A stretch of DNA of 64,000 nucleotides from the NCBI RefSeq assembly GCF_028464145.1, contig NZ_JAQPCG010000001.1, positions 785,073-849,072 on the forward strand, written 5' to 3'. Shown here piece after piece: positions 8,982 through 18,943 of the stretch. The notes below the pieces were generated by a model, which had not been told where the DNA came from, did not search any database, and saw only the letters and a program-made list of their open reading frames with translations. Source of the DNA: Maribacter sp. PR1 (GTDB lineage Bacteria > Bacteroidota > Bacteroidia > Flavobacteriales > Flavobacteriaceae). The first letter of the stretch is position 1. Each line of letters starts with the position of its first letter. The position numbers were made by a program, and so were the translations under genes.

Positions 8982-10202
8982 ATGCAGACGAGTTTAAGCC
9001 TAAGTTTGGATACCCGAAGAAAACGAAAGGATAATTCATTTCCTATAATTATCCGATTGGGTCACTATCAAAAAACCACTTCGATTGCCACTGGGCAATC
9101 CGTAGAAAAAATATATTGGGACGATTCAAAAAAACAGGTAAAACGTTCTTATAAAGGGGTGAAATCTGTAAAGTTTTTGAACAACCTGCTCCTCACAGAA
9201 CTAGCCAAAGCTCAAGAAATTGTTAACCGACTGCATTACAAAGGAGAACTGGATTTTTTATCGGTTAAACAACTAAAAGATAAAATAGTTCGAAAAACAA
9301 AGTATGATTCTTTCTATGTATATGGTCTGAATCAAGCAAAGGAATTAAGGATTGCGCAGCGGTTCGGTACTGCTCGAAACTATGAAGGGGTGATAAGTAT
9401 TCTAAAAGTGTTCACAAAACAAAAGGATTTAAAGTTCAACGAATTGAACCATGACTTTTTAAAACGTTTCGAACGTTTTCACTTATCAAAACCCGGCAAT
9501 AGCCAAAACGGTTTAGCTTCCTACATGCGAACTATAAAAGCGATATATAACAAAGGCATTAAGGACGATATAATAGAGAGGGAATATTATCCTTTTTACA
9601 AATATCAGATCAGAACGAATCCAACTGAAAAAAGAGCAATAAAGGTTAAGTATATCAAAAGAATTTTAGAGCTGGATTTAAGTAAGGAACATTCCCTGTT
9701 TCATTACCGAAACTACTTTCTTCTTTCCTATATGACCATGGGGATGTCCTTTATTGATATGGCGTTTCTACGAAAGGAAAATATTGTGGACGGCAGAATC
9801 AAATTCCAGCGTAAGAAAACATCTAAAATGTACGATATTAAGGTAACTGAACAAATGCAGGAGATTTTAAAATTCTATACCACCAAAAAGACACGAAAAG
9901 ACTTCATTCTTCCAGTTCTAAAGAGAGCTTCCCTAGAACTTCAATATAAAGATGCGCAATGGGCACTAAAAAATTATAACAAAGGTCTTAAGAAAATTGC
10001 AGAGCTTTGCGAAATTGAAGAACGTTTGACTTCCTATGTTTCAAGGCATAGCTTTGCCACCCACGCCCTATTTAAGAATATTCCCTTGCCAGCAATTTCT
10101 TCGATGTTAGGTCACAGTAAATTATCCACTACACAGATTTACCTAAAATCTCTTCCAAGCAATGTTCTTGATACCTATCAAGAGGAGCTGAATGTTCTCT
10201 AA
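8982..10202 (+). CDS. int: tyrosine integrase of the element
   Basis: A 406-residue tyrosine recombinase with an N-terminal arm-binding region (1-100), a SAM-like core-binding domain (about 110-205) and a catalytic domain (about 215-406). Catalytic motifs seen are Arg II in VSRHSFATH (R355), LGHSKLSTTQIYLK with His378 and the nucleophile Tyr387, and a lysine-rich beta-hairpin (K278/K279). The position of Arg I, usually an RG pair in Bacteroidota integrases, reads TMG here (Met253). IntDOT of CTnDOT is known to lack Arg I as well. The gene is next to attL and would catalyse integration into tRNA-Asn. Confidence 0.93.
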   Translation: MQTSLSLSLDTRRKRKDNSFPIIIRLGHYQKTTSIATGQSVEKIYWDDSKKQVKRSYKGVKSVKFLNNLLLTELAKAQEIVNRLHYKGELDFLSVKQLKDKIVRKTKYDSFYVYGLNQAKELRIAQRFGTARNYEGVISILKVFTKQKDLKFNELNHDFLKRFERFHLSKPGNSQNGLASYMRTIKAIYNKGIKDDIIEREYYPFYKYQIRTNPTEKRAIKVKYIKRILELDLSKEHSLFHYRNYFLLSYMTMGMSFIDMAFLRKENIVDGRIKFQRKKTSKMYDIKVTEQMQEILKFYTTKKTRKDFILPVLKRASLELQYKDAQWALKNYNKGLKKIAELCEIEERLTSYVSRHSFATHALFKNIPLPAISSMLGHSKLSTTQIYLKSLPSNVLDTYQEELNVL

Positions 10203-10425
10203 AGATGCTCAAATCAATTATATATTCGACGAATTAAAAGTTTCGTAAAAACATTTTTAATGAAACTACTAAAAGAGACGGCTAATGGGACACGTTACAC
10301 AAAATTCGTCTAGACTAGGAAAAGTGTGCCGTAAATCGGCCCTTTTAAAGAATTGTAGTTTTGAAAATGATTTTGAAAATAAAAAGAACCCTATTCTCTA
10401 TCCTATTTCCTTTTTAACTGAAAAA

Positions 10426-11337
10426 TCAGTTCAAATTCCGAAATTCACTTGGCGAATGTCCTACCCTTTGTTTAAAGAGCCTTGTGAAATGTTGTGGATA
10501 TTTAAACCCTAATTCATATGCTATCTCACTTAAAGATTTTGATGGGTCAAATACGCGTTCCTTAGCAACTTCTATCAGCTTGTTCTGGATGTACTCTTGG
10601 GCAGATTTTCCCGTTTCCTTTTTCACCAAATCTCCAAAATAGTTGGGCGAAAGGTGCAAGCGATCCGCAAAGTAACCCACAGTTGGAGTGCCATGCTTTT
10701 GTGGTTTATCTGATGAAAAGTACTGGCTCAACAAAACATCGAATCTCTCCAAAGAACCTATATTTTCTACCTCTCGTGTAATGAATTGTCTATCATAAAA
10801 ACGAGTGCAATAATCCAAAAAGAGTTCAATGTTGGCTACGATCAACTTTTTACTGTGCTTGTCCAAGTTTTGTTCCAACTCAAACTGTATTTTTTCAAGT
10901 AGACTTAGAATTACCTTCCGTTCTTTAGCCGAAAGGTGCAGCGCTTCATTGCTTGAATAGGAGAAAAAACTATAGCTATGTAATTTTTTGCCCAATTCCG
11001 TACCTATCAATAAATCAGGGTGGAATAGTATTGCATACCCCTTGGGTACATAATCAGGGTCAAAGCCGCTTAATTCAATGGTTTGACCGGGAGCCATAAA
11101 GACAAGGGTTCCCTCATCATAATCATAGGGCTTCCCCCCGTAATGCATTTTGCATCCCTTGGCATCCTTCAAGAAAACAGCATAGCAATTATAATGAAAG
11201 GCATCATAGTCTTTGTTTTCGTAGCCTTCTTTGTTTACGTTCTCAAAATCAACGATACCCACCAAAGGGTGCAACACCTCTTGTTTTCTCAAATTAAGGT
11301 AATCTCCAACGGTATCTATGTGCAGTACATTTTTCAT
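10426..11337 (-). CDS. AraC-family transcriptional regulator
   Basis: A 303-residue regulator with an N-terminal cupin-like effector domain (about 20-130) and a C-terminal double helix-turn-helix (about 205-303) ending in GFKYPQHFTRLFKQRVGHSPSEFR, the AraC/XylS signature. It is transcribed away from the first cargo operon, and the operator at 11404-11445 lies between them. AraC proteins commonly bind direct repeats about 21 bp apart, as seen there and again at 18835-18876, so this is the best candidate for the activator of both operons. Confidence 0.9.
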   Translation of the reverse strand: MKNVLHIDTVGDYLNLRKQEVLHPLVGIVDFENVNKEGYENKDYDAFHYNCYAVFLKDAKGCKMHYGGKPYDYDEGTLVFMAPGQTIELSGFDPDYVPKGYAILFHPDLLIGTELGKKLHSYSFFSYSSNEALHLSAKERKVILSLLEKIQFELEQNLDKHSKKLIVANIELFLDYCTRFYDRQFITREVENIGSLERFDVLLSQYFSSDKPQKHGTPTVGYFADRLHLSPNYFGDLVKKETGKSAQEYIQNKLIEVAKERVFDPSKSLSEIAYELGFKYPQHFTRLFKQRVGHSPSEFRNLN

Positions 11338-11403
11338 TGACTTCTAACTTTTTGTTAAAGATAGGCCATTGATTACCAGTTATTCAAGCGGTTGAAGCAA
11401 AAT

Positions 11404-11445
11404 CTGTAATAGTGGTAGGTATAACCGTAATTTGGGTAAGTCCAA
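11404..11445 (+). promoter_or_regulatory. operator copy A: two 21-bp direct repeats
   Basis: Two 21-bp units in tandem, the first beginning CTGTAATAGTGGTAGGT and the second CCGTAATTTGGGTAAG. The same arrangement is found at 18835-18876. It overlaps the expected -33 region of the promoter whose -7 box is at 11462-11469, which is the layout of a class II AraC activation site. Confidence 0.7.
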
Positions 11446-11461
11446 GCATGTGGACAACCTA

Positions 11462-11469
11462 TACTTTTG
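11462..11469 (+). promoter_or_regulatory. -7 box of the first cargo operon
   Basis: TACTTTTG matches the Bacteroidota TAnnTTTG box and lies 58 bp after the start of operator A. No good -33 TTG is present at the right distance, as expected for an activator-dependent promoter. The first gene starts at 11522. Confidence 0.6.
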
Positions 11470-11521
11470 AAAAAAATTCTTTACCTACACATTGAGCCAC
11501 TTGAACAACAAATGAACTTTA

Positions 11522-12316
11522 ATGAAAAAACAGTTTCACCATTCACAATTGATTACTCTTTATGTATTCTGTATGTTACCCGTGTTGGGATTGGGGCAAT
11601 TGGAACATAAACCGTTTCTTGACGATTTTCAAGGTATGGCAAGTGTTACCCATAATGGTATTTCATTGGTGCCATCGTTCTCTTTAGGTGAACCCGCAGC
11701 CATTTTTGACGTGAAAATGACCAAGGGAAAGTTCAGTTTCGAACCCGATATGCGATTTGCATTGGAGGGAAAACCATGGTCCTTTTTATTTTGGTTTCGA
11801 TACAAGGCAATTCAAAAAAAACGTTTTACGTTGCGGATCGGGGCGCATCCTGCATTGAATTTTAGAACGGTCAATGTCATTCGTAATGGGGCCAATGAGG
11901 AATTGATAGAATCTCGACGTTTTCTGGCATCTGAAATTGTACCTAATTATAAAATTTCTGATAAAGTAAGTCTAGGAATGTACTACCTTACAGCTAAAGG
12001 CTTTGATGATGGACTTAGAAGTTCAGATTTTTTAACAGTTAACGCATCTTTCACAAATTTGTCCATATCAGAAAAGTTATATTTCAATGTATCTCCCCAG
12101 GCTTATTACTTGCGTCTTGACGATAAAACGGGATATTATGTTGTTGCTTTTATAACATTGGCAAAAAAGGATTTTCCACTTTCCATTTCATCGATTTTGA
12201 ACAAAGCTATAGACACGCAAATAGTTCCAGAGGATGATTTTATTTGGAACATATCCTTGAACTATAGTTTTGGCGGAAATAAAAAAGTCCCTAAAAAGAG
12301 CGTCCAGAAAATTTAG
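11522..12316 (+). CDS. probable outer-membrane beta-barrel protein
   Basis: A 264-residue protein with a signal peptide (MKKQFHHSQLITLYVFCMLPVLGLGQ). The mature part has alternating hydrophobic and polar strands with many aromatic residues (WSFLFWFRYKAI, SLGMYYLTAK, YYVVAFITLA, FIWNISLNYSFGG), consistent with a small barrel. No named family is recognised. It is the first gene of the first cargo operon, where an outer-membrane channel for the operon's substrate would be plausible. Confidence 0.65.
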   Translation: MKKQFHHSQLITLYVFCMLPVLGLGQLEHKPFLDDFQGMASVTHNGISLVPSFSLGEPAAIFDVKMTKGKFSFEPDMRFALEGKPWSFLFWFRYKAIQKKRFTLRIGAHPALNFRTVNVIRNGANEELIESRRFLASEIVPNYKISDKVSLGMYYLTAKGFDDGLRSSDFLTVNASFTNLSISEKLYFNVSPQAYYLRLDDKTGYYVVAFITLAKKDFPLSISSILNKAIDTQIVPEDDFIWNISLNYSFGGNKKVPKKSVQKI

Positions 12317-12356
12317 TGCCAATATATTTCATTCACTGTGGTGTAAAAAAATATAA

Positions 12357-13343
<987 letters not shown>

Positions 13344-13377
13344 TAAGTAGCGAAAAATTAAAAATAATAGCAAAAGG

Positions 13378-14118
13378 ATGAAACAGCTTATAACAATTGG
13401 TATTGCCATAGTGATTACTGCGTTTCTTGGCGTTACAAATCATGTGAATGCCCAATCCAAGGATAATACAACCGTGAATTTGGATGCGAAGCAACAATCC
13501 ATAATTGCCATTGCCTCACTCACCGCAAAAGGCGACCTGCAAACTTTGGAATCTGCTTTAACGAAAGGTCTGGATGCCGAATTGACCGTAAGCGAAATCA
13601 AGGAAGTTATGGTGCATCTATATGCCTATTGTGGATTTCCAAGGAGCCTACGTGGTTTACGGACGTTTATCAAAGTTTTGGACGAACTCAAGGCCGAAAA
13701 AGGTGAAGATCAGCTAGGAGCGCAAGCTACCCCAATAGAAGATAACCGTACAAAATATGAACGGGGCAAAGCGAATTTGGAAACCTTGGTACAGGCCAAA
13801 TTGGACGGCCCACCGGCCGATTATGCCCAATTCGCCCCGATCATCGAAGTCTTTTTAAAGGAGCATCTGTTTGCGGATATTTTTGATCGGGACATTCTGA
13901 ATTATCAGCAAAGGGAGCTGGTCACGGTTTCGGTTCTGGCAACGATCGGCGATGTGGAACCCATGTTGCGTTCGCACATGAACATCTGTTTAATACAGGG
14001 CATCACGCCAACTCAATTGCAGGAATTAGTGGATGTGGTGGGAAAAAATGTAGATCAGGAAAAAATCGATTCGGCCAAAAAAGTATTGAACGAATTATTG
14101 GAATCTAAAAAGCAGTAA
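13378..14118 (+). CDS. exported carboxymuconolactone-decarboxylase-family protein, two repeats
   Basis: A 246-residue protein with a signal peptide (cleavage near VNAQS) and two tandem CMD-fold units, about 35-110 and 135-240. The first has HLYAYCGFPRSLRG and the second SHMNICLIQGIT, corresponding to the CMD active-site helix. The redox CXXC of AhpD is absent. The family includes 4-carboxymuconolactone decarboxylase and uncharacterised members; the substrate is unknown. Confidence 0.85.
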   Translation: MKQLITIGIAIVITAFLGVTNHVNAQSKDNTTVNLDAKQQSIIAIASLTAKGDLQTLESALTKGLDAELTVSEIKEVMVHLYAYCGFPRSLRGLRTFIKVLDELKAEKGEDQLGAQATPIEDNRTKYERGKANLETLVQAKLDGPPADYAQFAPIIEVFLKEHLFADIFDRDILNYQQRELVTVSVLATIGDVEPMLRSHMNICLIQGITPTQLQELVDVVGKNVDQEKIDSAKKVLNELLESKKQ

Positions 14119-14122
14119 GGAA

Positions 14123-15181
14123 ATGAAATATATAGGATTATTAATTTTAATGAGTATGCTGGCATTAAATCAGACGATTAGGGCACAAAGCGAAAAAAAC
14201 CCTTTTGGATTGGTATATGAGGGAGCAATTACGGAGAATGTGGATGGAAAAGTCAACATACATCCCGTTAGGTATAAATTGAACGGAATCGATATTGCGG
14301 CCAATGTTTACACACCAGCCAATTATGACCGGACAAAGAAATATCCGGCAATAACAATTGCACATCCTAACGGAGGGATAAAAGAACAGACAGCAGGTCT
14401 ATATGCACAGCATTTGGCAGAGGCCGGTTATATTACCATTACGGCAGATGCTGCCTATCAGGGTGCAAGTGGGGGCCAGCCACGCCATATGGATAAACCC
14501 CAATTTCGTACTGAAGATATCCGAGGTATGGCCGATTTTATTTCACAGTATCCTGGGGTCGATAGAGAACGTTTAGGCGCTTTGGGCATTTGTGGCGGCG
14601 GTGGCTATACCTTGAAAGCGGTCCAATCGGATAAACGGTTTAAAGCAGTGGCAACCTTGAGTATGTTCAATACAGGAATTGTACGAAAAAATGGTTTTTT
14701 GAATTCGCAAGTTTCGACCATTCAAGAAAGGCTAAAACAAGCTTCAAAGGCAAGAGAACAGGAGGCTGGAGGCGGCGAAATCGTTTATTCCGGAGTAGAC
14801 GGTATTACCGACGAAGAACTAGCAAAAGTTTCAACGCTTTTTTATCGTCAAGGCTATGAATATTATTTTAGGACCCACGCCCACCCCAATTCGACGTTTC
14901 TTTACACCACAAGCAGTTTAATGGATTTAATGGCCTGGAATGCTACCGACGATATTGAGCTCATAGACCAACCTTTATTAATGATTGCTGGCAGCAATGC
15001 CCAAACATTATATTTGACCTTGGATGCTTTTCCAAAGGCGACCAATGCGAAAAGCAAGGAATTGTTCCTTATCGAAGGTGCAACGCATATAGAAACCTAT
15101 TGGAAGCCAGAATATGTGAATCAAGCAGTAAATAAATTAGTGGACTTTTACCAAAACCATCTTTCAACTACAGACCTATGA
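14123..15181 (+). CDS. exported alpha/beta hydrolase (dienelactone-hydrolase-like)
   Basis: A 352-residue protein with a signal peptide (cleavage near IRAQS). The nucleophile elbow reads GICGGGG, with Cys in place of Ser as in dienelactone hydrolases and YcjY-like proteins, and the catalytic His is probably in EGATHIETYW. It starts 4 bp after the CMD gene, and its stop overlaps the next ATG (ATGA), so the three are tightly coupled. Confidence 0.85.
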   Translation: MKYIGLLILMSMLALNQTIRAQSEKNPFGLVYEGAITENVDGKVNIHPVRYKLNGIDIAANVYTPANYDRTKKYPAITIAHPNGGIKEQTAGLYAQHLAEAGYITITADAAYQGASGGQPRHMDKPQFRTEDIRGMADFISQYPGVDRERLGALGICGGGGYTLKAVQSDKRFKAVATLSMFNTGIVRKNGFLNSQVSTIQERLKQASKAREQEAGGGEIVYSGVDGITDEELAKVSTLFYRQGYEYYFRTHAHPNSTFLYTTSSLMDLMAWNATDDIELIDQPLLMIAGSNAQTLYLTLDAFPKATNAKSKELFLIEGATHIETYWKPEYVNQAVNKLVDFYQNHLSTTDL

Positions 15182-15669
15182 ACAGAAAAAATCTTTTAGC
15201 GATTATATTGATGGGAACATTTATATTTTCCTGCAAGCAAGCAGCCGAGAAAAATCAAACCGTCGATTTGAATTCCCAACAAGAATTGATTTTCCCTAAA
15301 GGGGAAAAGGTCACGAACAATAATTTCATTGGGGATGTATGGGTACATATGCAAGTGATGGCGGATAGTGTGAACCAAAATTCAGTTGGAACGGTAACCT
15401 TTGATCCTGGGGCTAGGTCCAACTGGCATTCACATCCCAACGGACAGATTATTATGTCTTTAGATGGCGAAGGCTATTATCAGGAAAAAGGTAGTGAGAA
15501 AAGAATACTACGAAAAGGCGATGTGGTCAAATGCCCTGCAAACACCCCGCATTGGCACGGTGCAAGCGCAGAAAAACCGTTCATACAAATAGCTATAACA
15601 AGCAGAGTTGACGGTCCAACGGAATGGCTAGATCCTGTGACCGAAGAACAATATTTAAATAGAAATTAA
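15178..15669 (+). CDS. cupin-domain lipoprotein
   Basis: A 163-residue lipoprotein (lipobox at FIFSC, Cys19) with one cupin domain. Metal-binding motif 1 is SNWHSHPNGQ and motif 2 is CPANTPHWHGA, giving the usual His ligands. It overlaps the preceding gene by 4 bp. The same cupin type forms the N-terminal half of the protein at 18944-19789. A role in aromatic or quinone chemistry is only suggested by the company it keeps. Confidence 0.88.
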   Translation: MNRKNLLAIILMGTFIFSCKQAAEKNQTVDLNSQQELIFPKGEKVTNNNFIGDVWVHMQVMADSVNQNSVGTVTFDPGARSNWHSHPNGQIIMSLDGEGYYQEKGSEKRILRKGDVVKCPANTPHWHGASAEKPFIQIAITSRVDGPTEWLDPVTEEQYLNRN

Positions 15670-15708
15670 GAAGTACCTCTATACTTTTAAATTAATAAAA
15701 TCTTAGTG

Positions 15709-16803
15709 ATGAAAAATATCAAGACAACATTGTTATTGCTTTTAATTGTTCAATTATTGGTAAATGATGTTTATGCTCAAAAGCAGCCCATTACCCTTGT
15801 AAAACAAGGCAGTTTTACCGTGGGTGGTAGCGTTAAAACCAGCCCTGGTACTTTTGACCCAGTTGCCCATGGCGCATTTAATCCTTCCAATCAGGCTACC
15901 GAAGGACAAACCTTGCATGGAGACCATGCCACTGTTTTTTATCAATTTCCTGATAGTGCAAAAAAATTACCTTTGGTTTTTTGGCATGGGTATGGACAGA
16001 GCATGCGTACCTGGCAAACGACCCCAGATGGCAGAGAGGGGTTTCAAACACTATTTTTAAGGCGTAATTTTCCCATATACCTTATTGACCAGCCCCGTAG
16101 GGGATTATCAGGGAGGAGCACGGAACCTACTACGATTTCGGCAGCCACGGATGATCAATTGTGGTTTGGGATATTCAGATTGGGAACGGGAAGCACATTT
16201 TATCCAGATGTTCAGTTTTCCGAAGACCCAGGGGCGCTGAACCAGTTCTTTAGGCAAATTACCCCAGATACGGGACCGTTGAACATCAACCTCAACACAG
16301 AGGCAGTTTCCACGCTGTTCGATAAGATTGGACCAGGTGTTTTGGTTACCCATTCCCATAGTGGCGGCCAAGGTTGGTTGACGGCCTTAAAAAATGGGAA
16401 CATCAAAGGCATTGCATCCTATGAACCAGGCAGTAATTTTGTCTTTCCAGAAGGCGAAGTCCCTATGACCATCCCCTATGTGGGAGGAGCTTTAAGTGCG
16501 AGAAGCGTACCCATGACAGAATTTAAACGATTGACGGAAATACCCATTGTTATCTATTATGGGGATTATATACCCAACGAACCAGTAGCGCATCCTGGTC
16601 AGGAACAATGGCGAGCCGCCTTGCAAATGGCAAAGCTTTGGACGGCCACGGTGAACAAGCATGGGGGTGATGCCACATTGGTACACCTTCCAGAAAAGGG
16701 CCTAAAGGGAAATACCCATTTTCCAATGTCCGACCTGAACAATGAAAAGGTGGCCGTGTTGTTAGCGGAATGGCTAAAAGAAAAAGGGTTGGATAAAAAA
16801 TGA
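15709..16803 (+). CDS. exported alpha/beta hydrolase
   Basis: A 364-residue protein with a signal peptide (cleavage near VYAQK). HGYGQ is the oxyanion-hole region, the nucleophile is Ser in VTHSHSGGQG, and the catalytic Asp and His are likely in IYYGDYIP and GNTHFPMSDL. A GTG at 15706 precedes the ATG at 15709; ATG is preferred. It is 39 bp after the cupin gene. Such proteins are often annotated as esterases; the substrate is unknown. Confidence 0.85.
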   Translation: MKNIKTTLLLLLIVQLLVNDVYAQKQPITLVKQGSFTVGGSVKTSPGTFDPVAHGAFNPSNQATEGQTLHGDHATVFYQFPDSAKKLPLVFWHGYGQSMRTWQTTPDGREGFQTLFLRRNFPIYLIDQPRRGLSGRSTEPTTISAATDDQLWFGIFRLGTGSTFYPDVQFSEDPGALNQFFRQITPDTGPLNINLNTEAVSTLFDKIGPGVLVTHSHSGGQGWLTALKNGNIKGIASYEPGSNFVFPEGEVPMTIPYVGGALSARSVPMTEFKRLTEIPIVIYYGDYIPNEPVAHPGQEQWRAALQMAKLWTATVNKHGGDATLVHLPEKGLKGNTHFPMSDLNNEKVAVLLAEWLKEKGLDKK

Positions 16804-16807
16804 CACT

Positions 16808-17233
16808 ATGCTGACTAAAAAATTGGGGCTGTTATTGGTATTACTGCATCTGTCTTTACTTAGTTTGGGGCAAAGCGATGATGCCCTAAAAGCGGATACT
16901 GATCAAAGAAAAATGATGGTTCGCATAGCGGAACTTGAAATTGAGACGGATTATCTAGATGAATATTTAGAGATACTGAAAGAGGAATCGGAAGCATCAC
17001 TTAGGCTGGAGCCCGGGGTAATCTGCATTTACCCCATGTTTCAAAAGGAAAATCCTACACAGATACGACTTTTGGAAATTTATGCCAGTAAGGAGGCTTA
17101 CGAATCGCATTTGAAAACACCTCATTTTCAAAAGTATAAAACAACCACAGCAGAAATGGTAAAAGATTTAAAACTGATTGATATGGAAGCTATTGACCCT
17201 GAATCGATGTCGATGGTTTTTAAAAAGCTTTGA
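16808..17233 (+). CDS. exported antibiotic-biosynthesis-monooxygenase (ABM) domain protein
   Basis: A 141-residue protein with a signal peptide (cleavage near SLGQS) followed by one ABM ferredoxin-like fold (about 37-125) with the family features VRIAELEIE, EPGVICIYPMFQ and SKEAYESHLKTPHFQKY. YgiN-type members oxidize quinols. It is 4 bp after the hydrolase and is the last gene of the first operon. An exported ABM protein beside cupins and CMD proteins supports quinone or aromatic substrates, as an inference. Confidence 0.85.
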   Translation: MLTKKLGLLLVLLHLSLLSLGQSDDALKADTDQRKMMVRIAELEIETDYLDEYLEILKEESEASLRLEPGVICIYPMFQKENPTQIRLLEIYASKEAYESHLKTPHFQKYKTTTAEMVKDLKLIDMEAIDPESMSMVFKKL

Positions 17234-17274
17234 CCATACAGGAACATTTCTTAATCGGTCAATTTGTAGCTGTT

Positions 17275-17931
17275 CTATCTAAACTCCAATCGAACAAAAA
17301 GTCCATAATTTGCGCCTTCTTCCTTAAATGGACCTGACTGTTCCAAATTAGCTGCAAGACCAAAAATAAACTGTTTTCTTTTAAGCCCCGCTCTTAAATA
17401 CAGATAGCGATGGTTATTGGTGCCAAGCTTCCAACTTTGATTATAAACATATTGTAGCCGGGTATAAAGTCCCCAATGCTCATTGAAAGCGGGCTTATAT
17501 TCGTAGAGACCAAAAAGTTTAAAGTCTTGGTCTTCATTTAGAAAAAAAGACGCGACATTTACAATAAGCCAATCTTTTGATGCATAGTTGAATTGAGGTC
17601 CAACAATGGCAGAAAATCCTGAGATACTGTTGATGTCCGTACCTACCATTAGTCCGAAGCCTTTCCCTATATCATAACTCACCTGAACAGGCATAACAAT
17701 GCTGTTTTCCTCTTTGTTATTTTCATAATCGGCAGTGTAGGTGGCTACAGTAAAGAAATTAAGCCTACTATTAGGGGTGAATTTTTTCTTGACCACCAAC
17801 TGAAAATACAAGGCTTCATTACCAAAAAAAGCTTCAACGGGTATTGGAGGTTCTGGCTTTTGTGCCATTACTTTACCTAAAATTAGAAAAAATAAAATGA
17901 AAACAAATCTTTTTGACCTTGGCCAATCCAT
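17275..17931 (-). CDS. outer-membrane beta-barrel protein, unknown
   Basis: A 218-residue protein with a signal peptide (cleavage near KVMAQK) and barrel-like strands ending in an aromatic/charged C-terminus (YGLFVRLEFR), typical of outer-membrane proteins. Segments such as GFGLMVGTDINSISGFSAIVGPQFNY look like transmembrane strands. It is convergent with the first cargo operon and lies 75 bp after the Crp-type regulator gene, possibly in one transcript with it. No family is recognised. Confidence 0.65.
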   Translation of the reverse strand: MDWPRSKRFVFILFFLILGKVMAQKPEPPIPVEAFFGNEALYFQLVVKKKFTPNSRLNFFTVATYTADYENNKEENSIVMPVQVSYDIGKGFGLMVGTDINSISGFSAIVGPQFNYASKDWLIVNVASFFLNEDQDFKLFGLYEYKPAFNEHWGLYTRLQYVYNQSWKLGTNNHRYLYLRAGLKRKQFIFGLAANLEQSGPFKEEGANYGLFVRLEFR

Positions 17932-18006
17932 ACGTAAAATTTATATGGGACAAAATTAGTTGGCCTACAACGAAGAAGTATTGCCCTAGAGCAACACTTT
18001 GAATAT

Positions 18007-18585
18007 TTAGAGTTCGGTTTTTAACCTACTTAAGGTATATGGAGTTATTCCCAAATAGGAAGCTACCATTTTATTGGATAAACGCGTAAGAATAAAAGGC
18101 TGATATTTCATTAACCACTTCAATCTATCCAGTGCACTTTCTCCTTGAAAATTATAAACCCGTTTTGTGGTTGTAATATACGCCATTTCAAGAATATCTC
18201 TGTAGACAAGATTTATCTCTGGAATCGTTTTAACAAGGTGGTAGAAATCATTTCTAGAAATTATAAGTACTTCTGATTTCTCTACGGCTTGTATATTCTC
18301 ATTGGAAGGTTCTTGGTTTATAAGACTTGTTAATGAGGTGCCAAATTTATTTTCAAAAGCAAAATATCGCGTTAATTCTTTTCCTTCATCACTATAGGAA
18401 TAAAATCTAAGGCATCCCTTGTTGACAAAAATATTGAAGTTGCAAACAGTATTTTGATGAAGAAGTACCTCGTTTCGTTTAAGTGTTTTTAGCTTAAAAT
18501 AGTGGCAATAGTCAAGAAAAGCGTTTTTTTCTACTTGAGTTTTTCGCTGTAGGTAGTCATATAATTTTACGTATACATCATTCAT
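18007..18585 (-). CDS. Crp/Fnr-family transcriptional regulator
   Basis: A 192-residue regulator with an N-terminal cyclic-nucleotide-binding-like beta-roll (about 25-115) and a C-terminal helix-turn-helix (about 145-192, LSNKMVASYLGITPYTLSRLK). No Fnr-type cysteine cluster is seen, so it is not an iron-sulfur sensor. It is divergent from the second cargo operon and could regulate itself, the barrel gene at 17275 or that operon. Confidence 0.88.
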   Translation of the reverse strand: MNDVYVKLYDYLQRKTQVEKNAFLDYCHYFKLKTLKRNEVLLHQNTVCNFNIFVNKGCLRFYSYSDEGKELTRYFAFENKFGTSLTSLINQEPSNENIQAVEKSEVLIISRNDFYHLVKTIPEINLVYRDILEMAYITTTKRVYNFQGESALDRLKWLMKYQPFILTRLSNKMVASYLGITPYTLSRLKTEL

Positions 18586-18635
18586 AAGTTAATTTTAAAA
18601 ATTTAATATGAACAAAACAAACGGTATTATTCAAT

Positions 18636-18800
18636 TTGACATTCGATACTCCTGAAGTGGATACCACACGTTTCTTAAAAAGTCTTGTGAAGTGCTCTGA
18701 GTACACTGCATCTAAATTTAAATTCGGAACAATAATCATCGACCCATATCTAATCTTTTGTGTTGGACAGAGAAGAAAACTATTTTTTGAATTTAGTTAA
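18636..18800 (+). pseudogene. possible small gene or gene remnant
   Basis: A TTG-started frame of 54 codons without ATG encodes a peptide with protein-like texture (TFDTPEVDTTRFLKSLVKC... then a hydrophobic IIIDPYLIFCVG). It has no recognisable start context and no identified family. It may be the tail of a gene lost when the cargo was assembled, or chance. Confidence 0.25.
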
Positions 18801-18834
18801 TGCTTTGTGAACAAATGGTTTATACCCCTGTAAT

Positions 18835-18876
18835 CCGTAATAATGGTAGGTGAATCCGTAATTGTGGTAAGCCTAT
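18835..18876 (+). promoter_or_regulatory. operator copy B: two 21-bp direct repeats
   Basis: Two 21-bp units, CCGTAATAATGGTAGGT... and CCGTAATTGTGGTAAG..., match operator A at 11404-11445 position by position. The distance to the -7 box (58 bp from operator start) is exactly the same as in copy A. Confidence 0.7.
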
Positions 18877-18892
18877 CCTATGAATTATACCA

Positions 18893-18900
18893 TAGCTTTG
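18893..18900 (+). promoter_or_regulatory. -7 box of the second cargo operon
   Basis: TAGCTTTG matches TAnnTTTG. It lies 58 bp after the start of operator B and 43 bp before the first ATG. No good -33 box is at the normal spacing, in keeping with activator dependence. Confidence 0.6.
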
Positions 18901-18943
18901 GAAAGGGTAATTTATATAATCTAAATCAATTAAATAAAACAAA

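Larger units (their letters stand above)
18586..18943. other. regulatory intergenic region between regulator and second cargo operon
   Basis: This 358-bp stretch contains an uninterrupted 54-codon frame (18636-18800), operator copy B (18835-18876) and the -7 box at 18893-18900. Nothing else gene-like is seen. Confidence 0.6.

Noticed and set aside
10285..10512. A 75-codon frame after the integrase
   Set aside because: It overlaps the 3' end of the AraC gene on the other strand, and the translation lacks any domain-like pattern.
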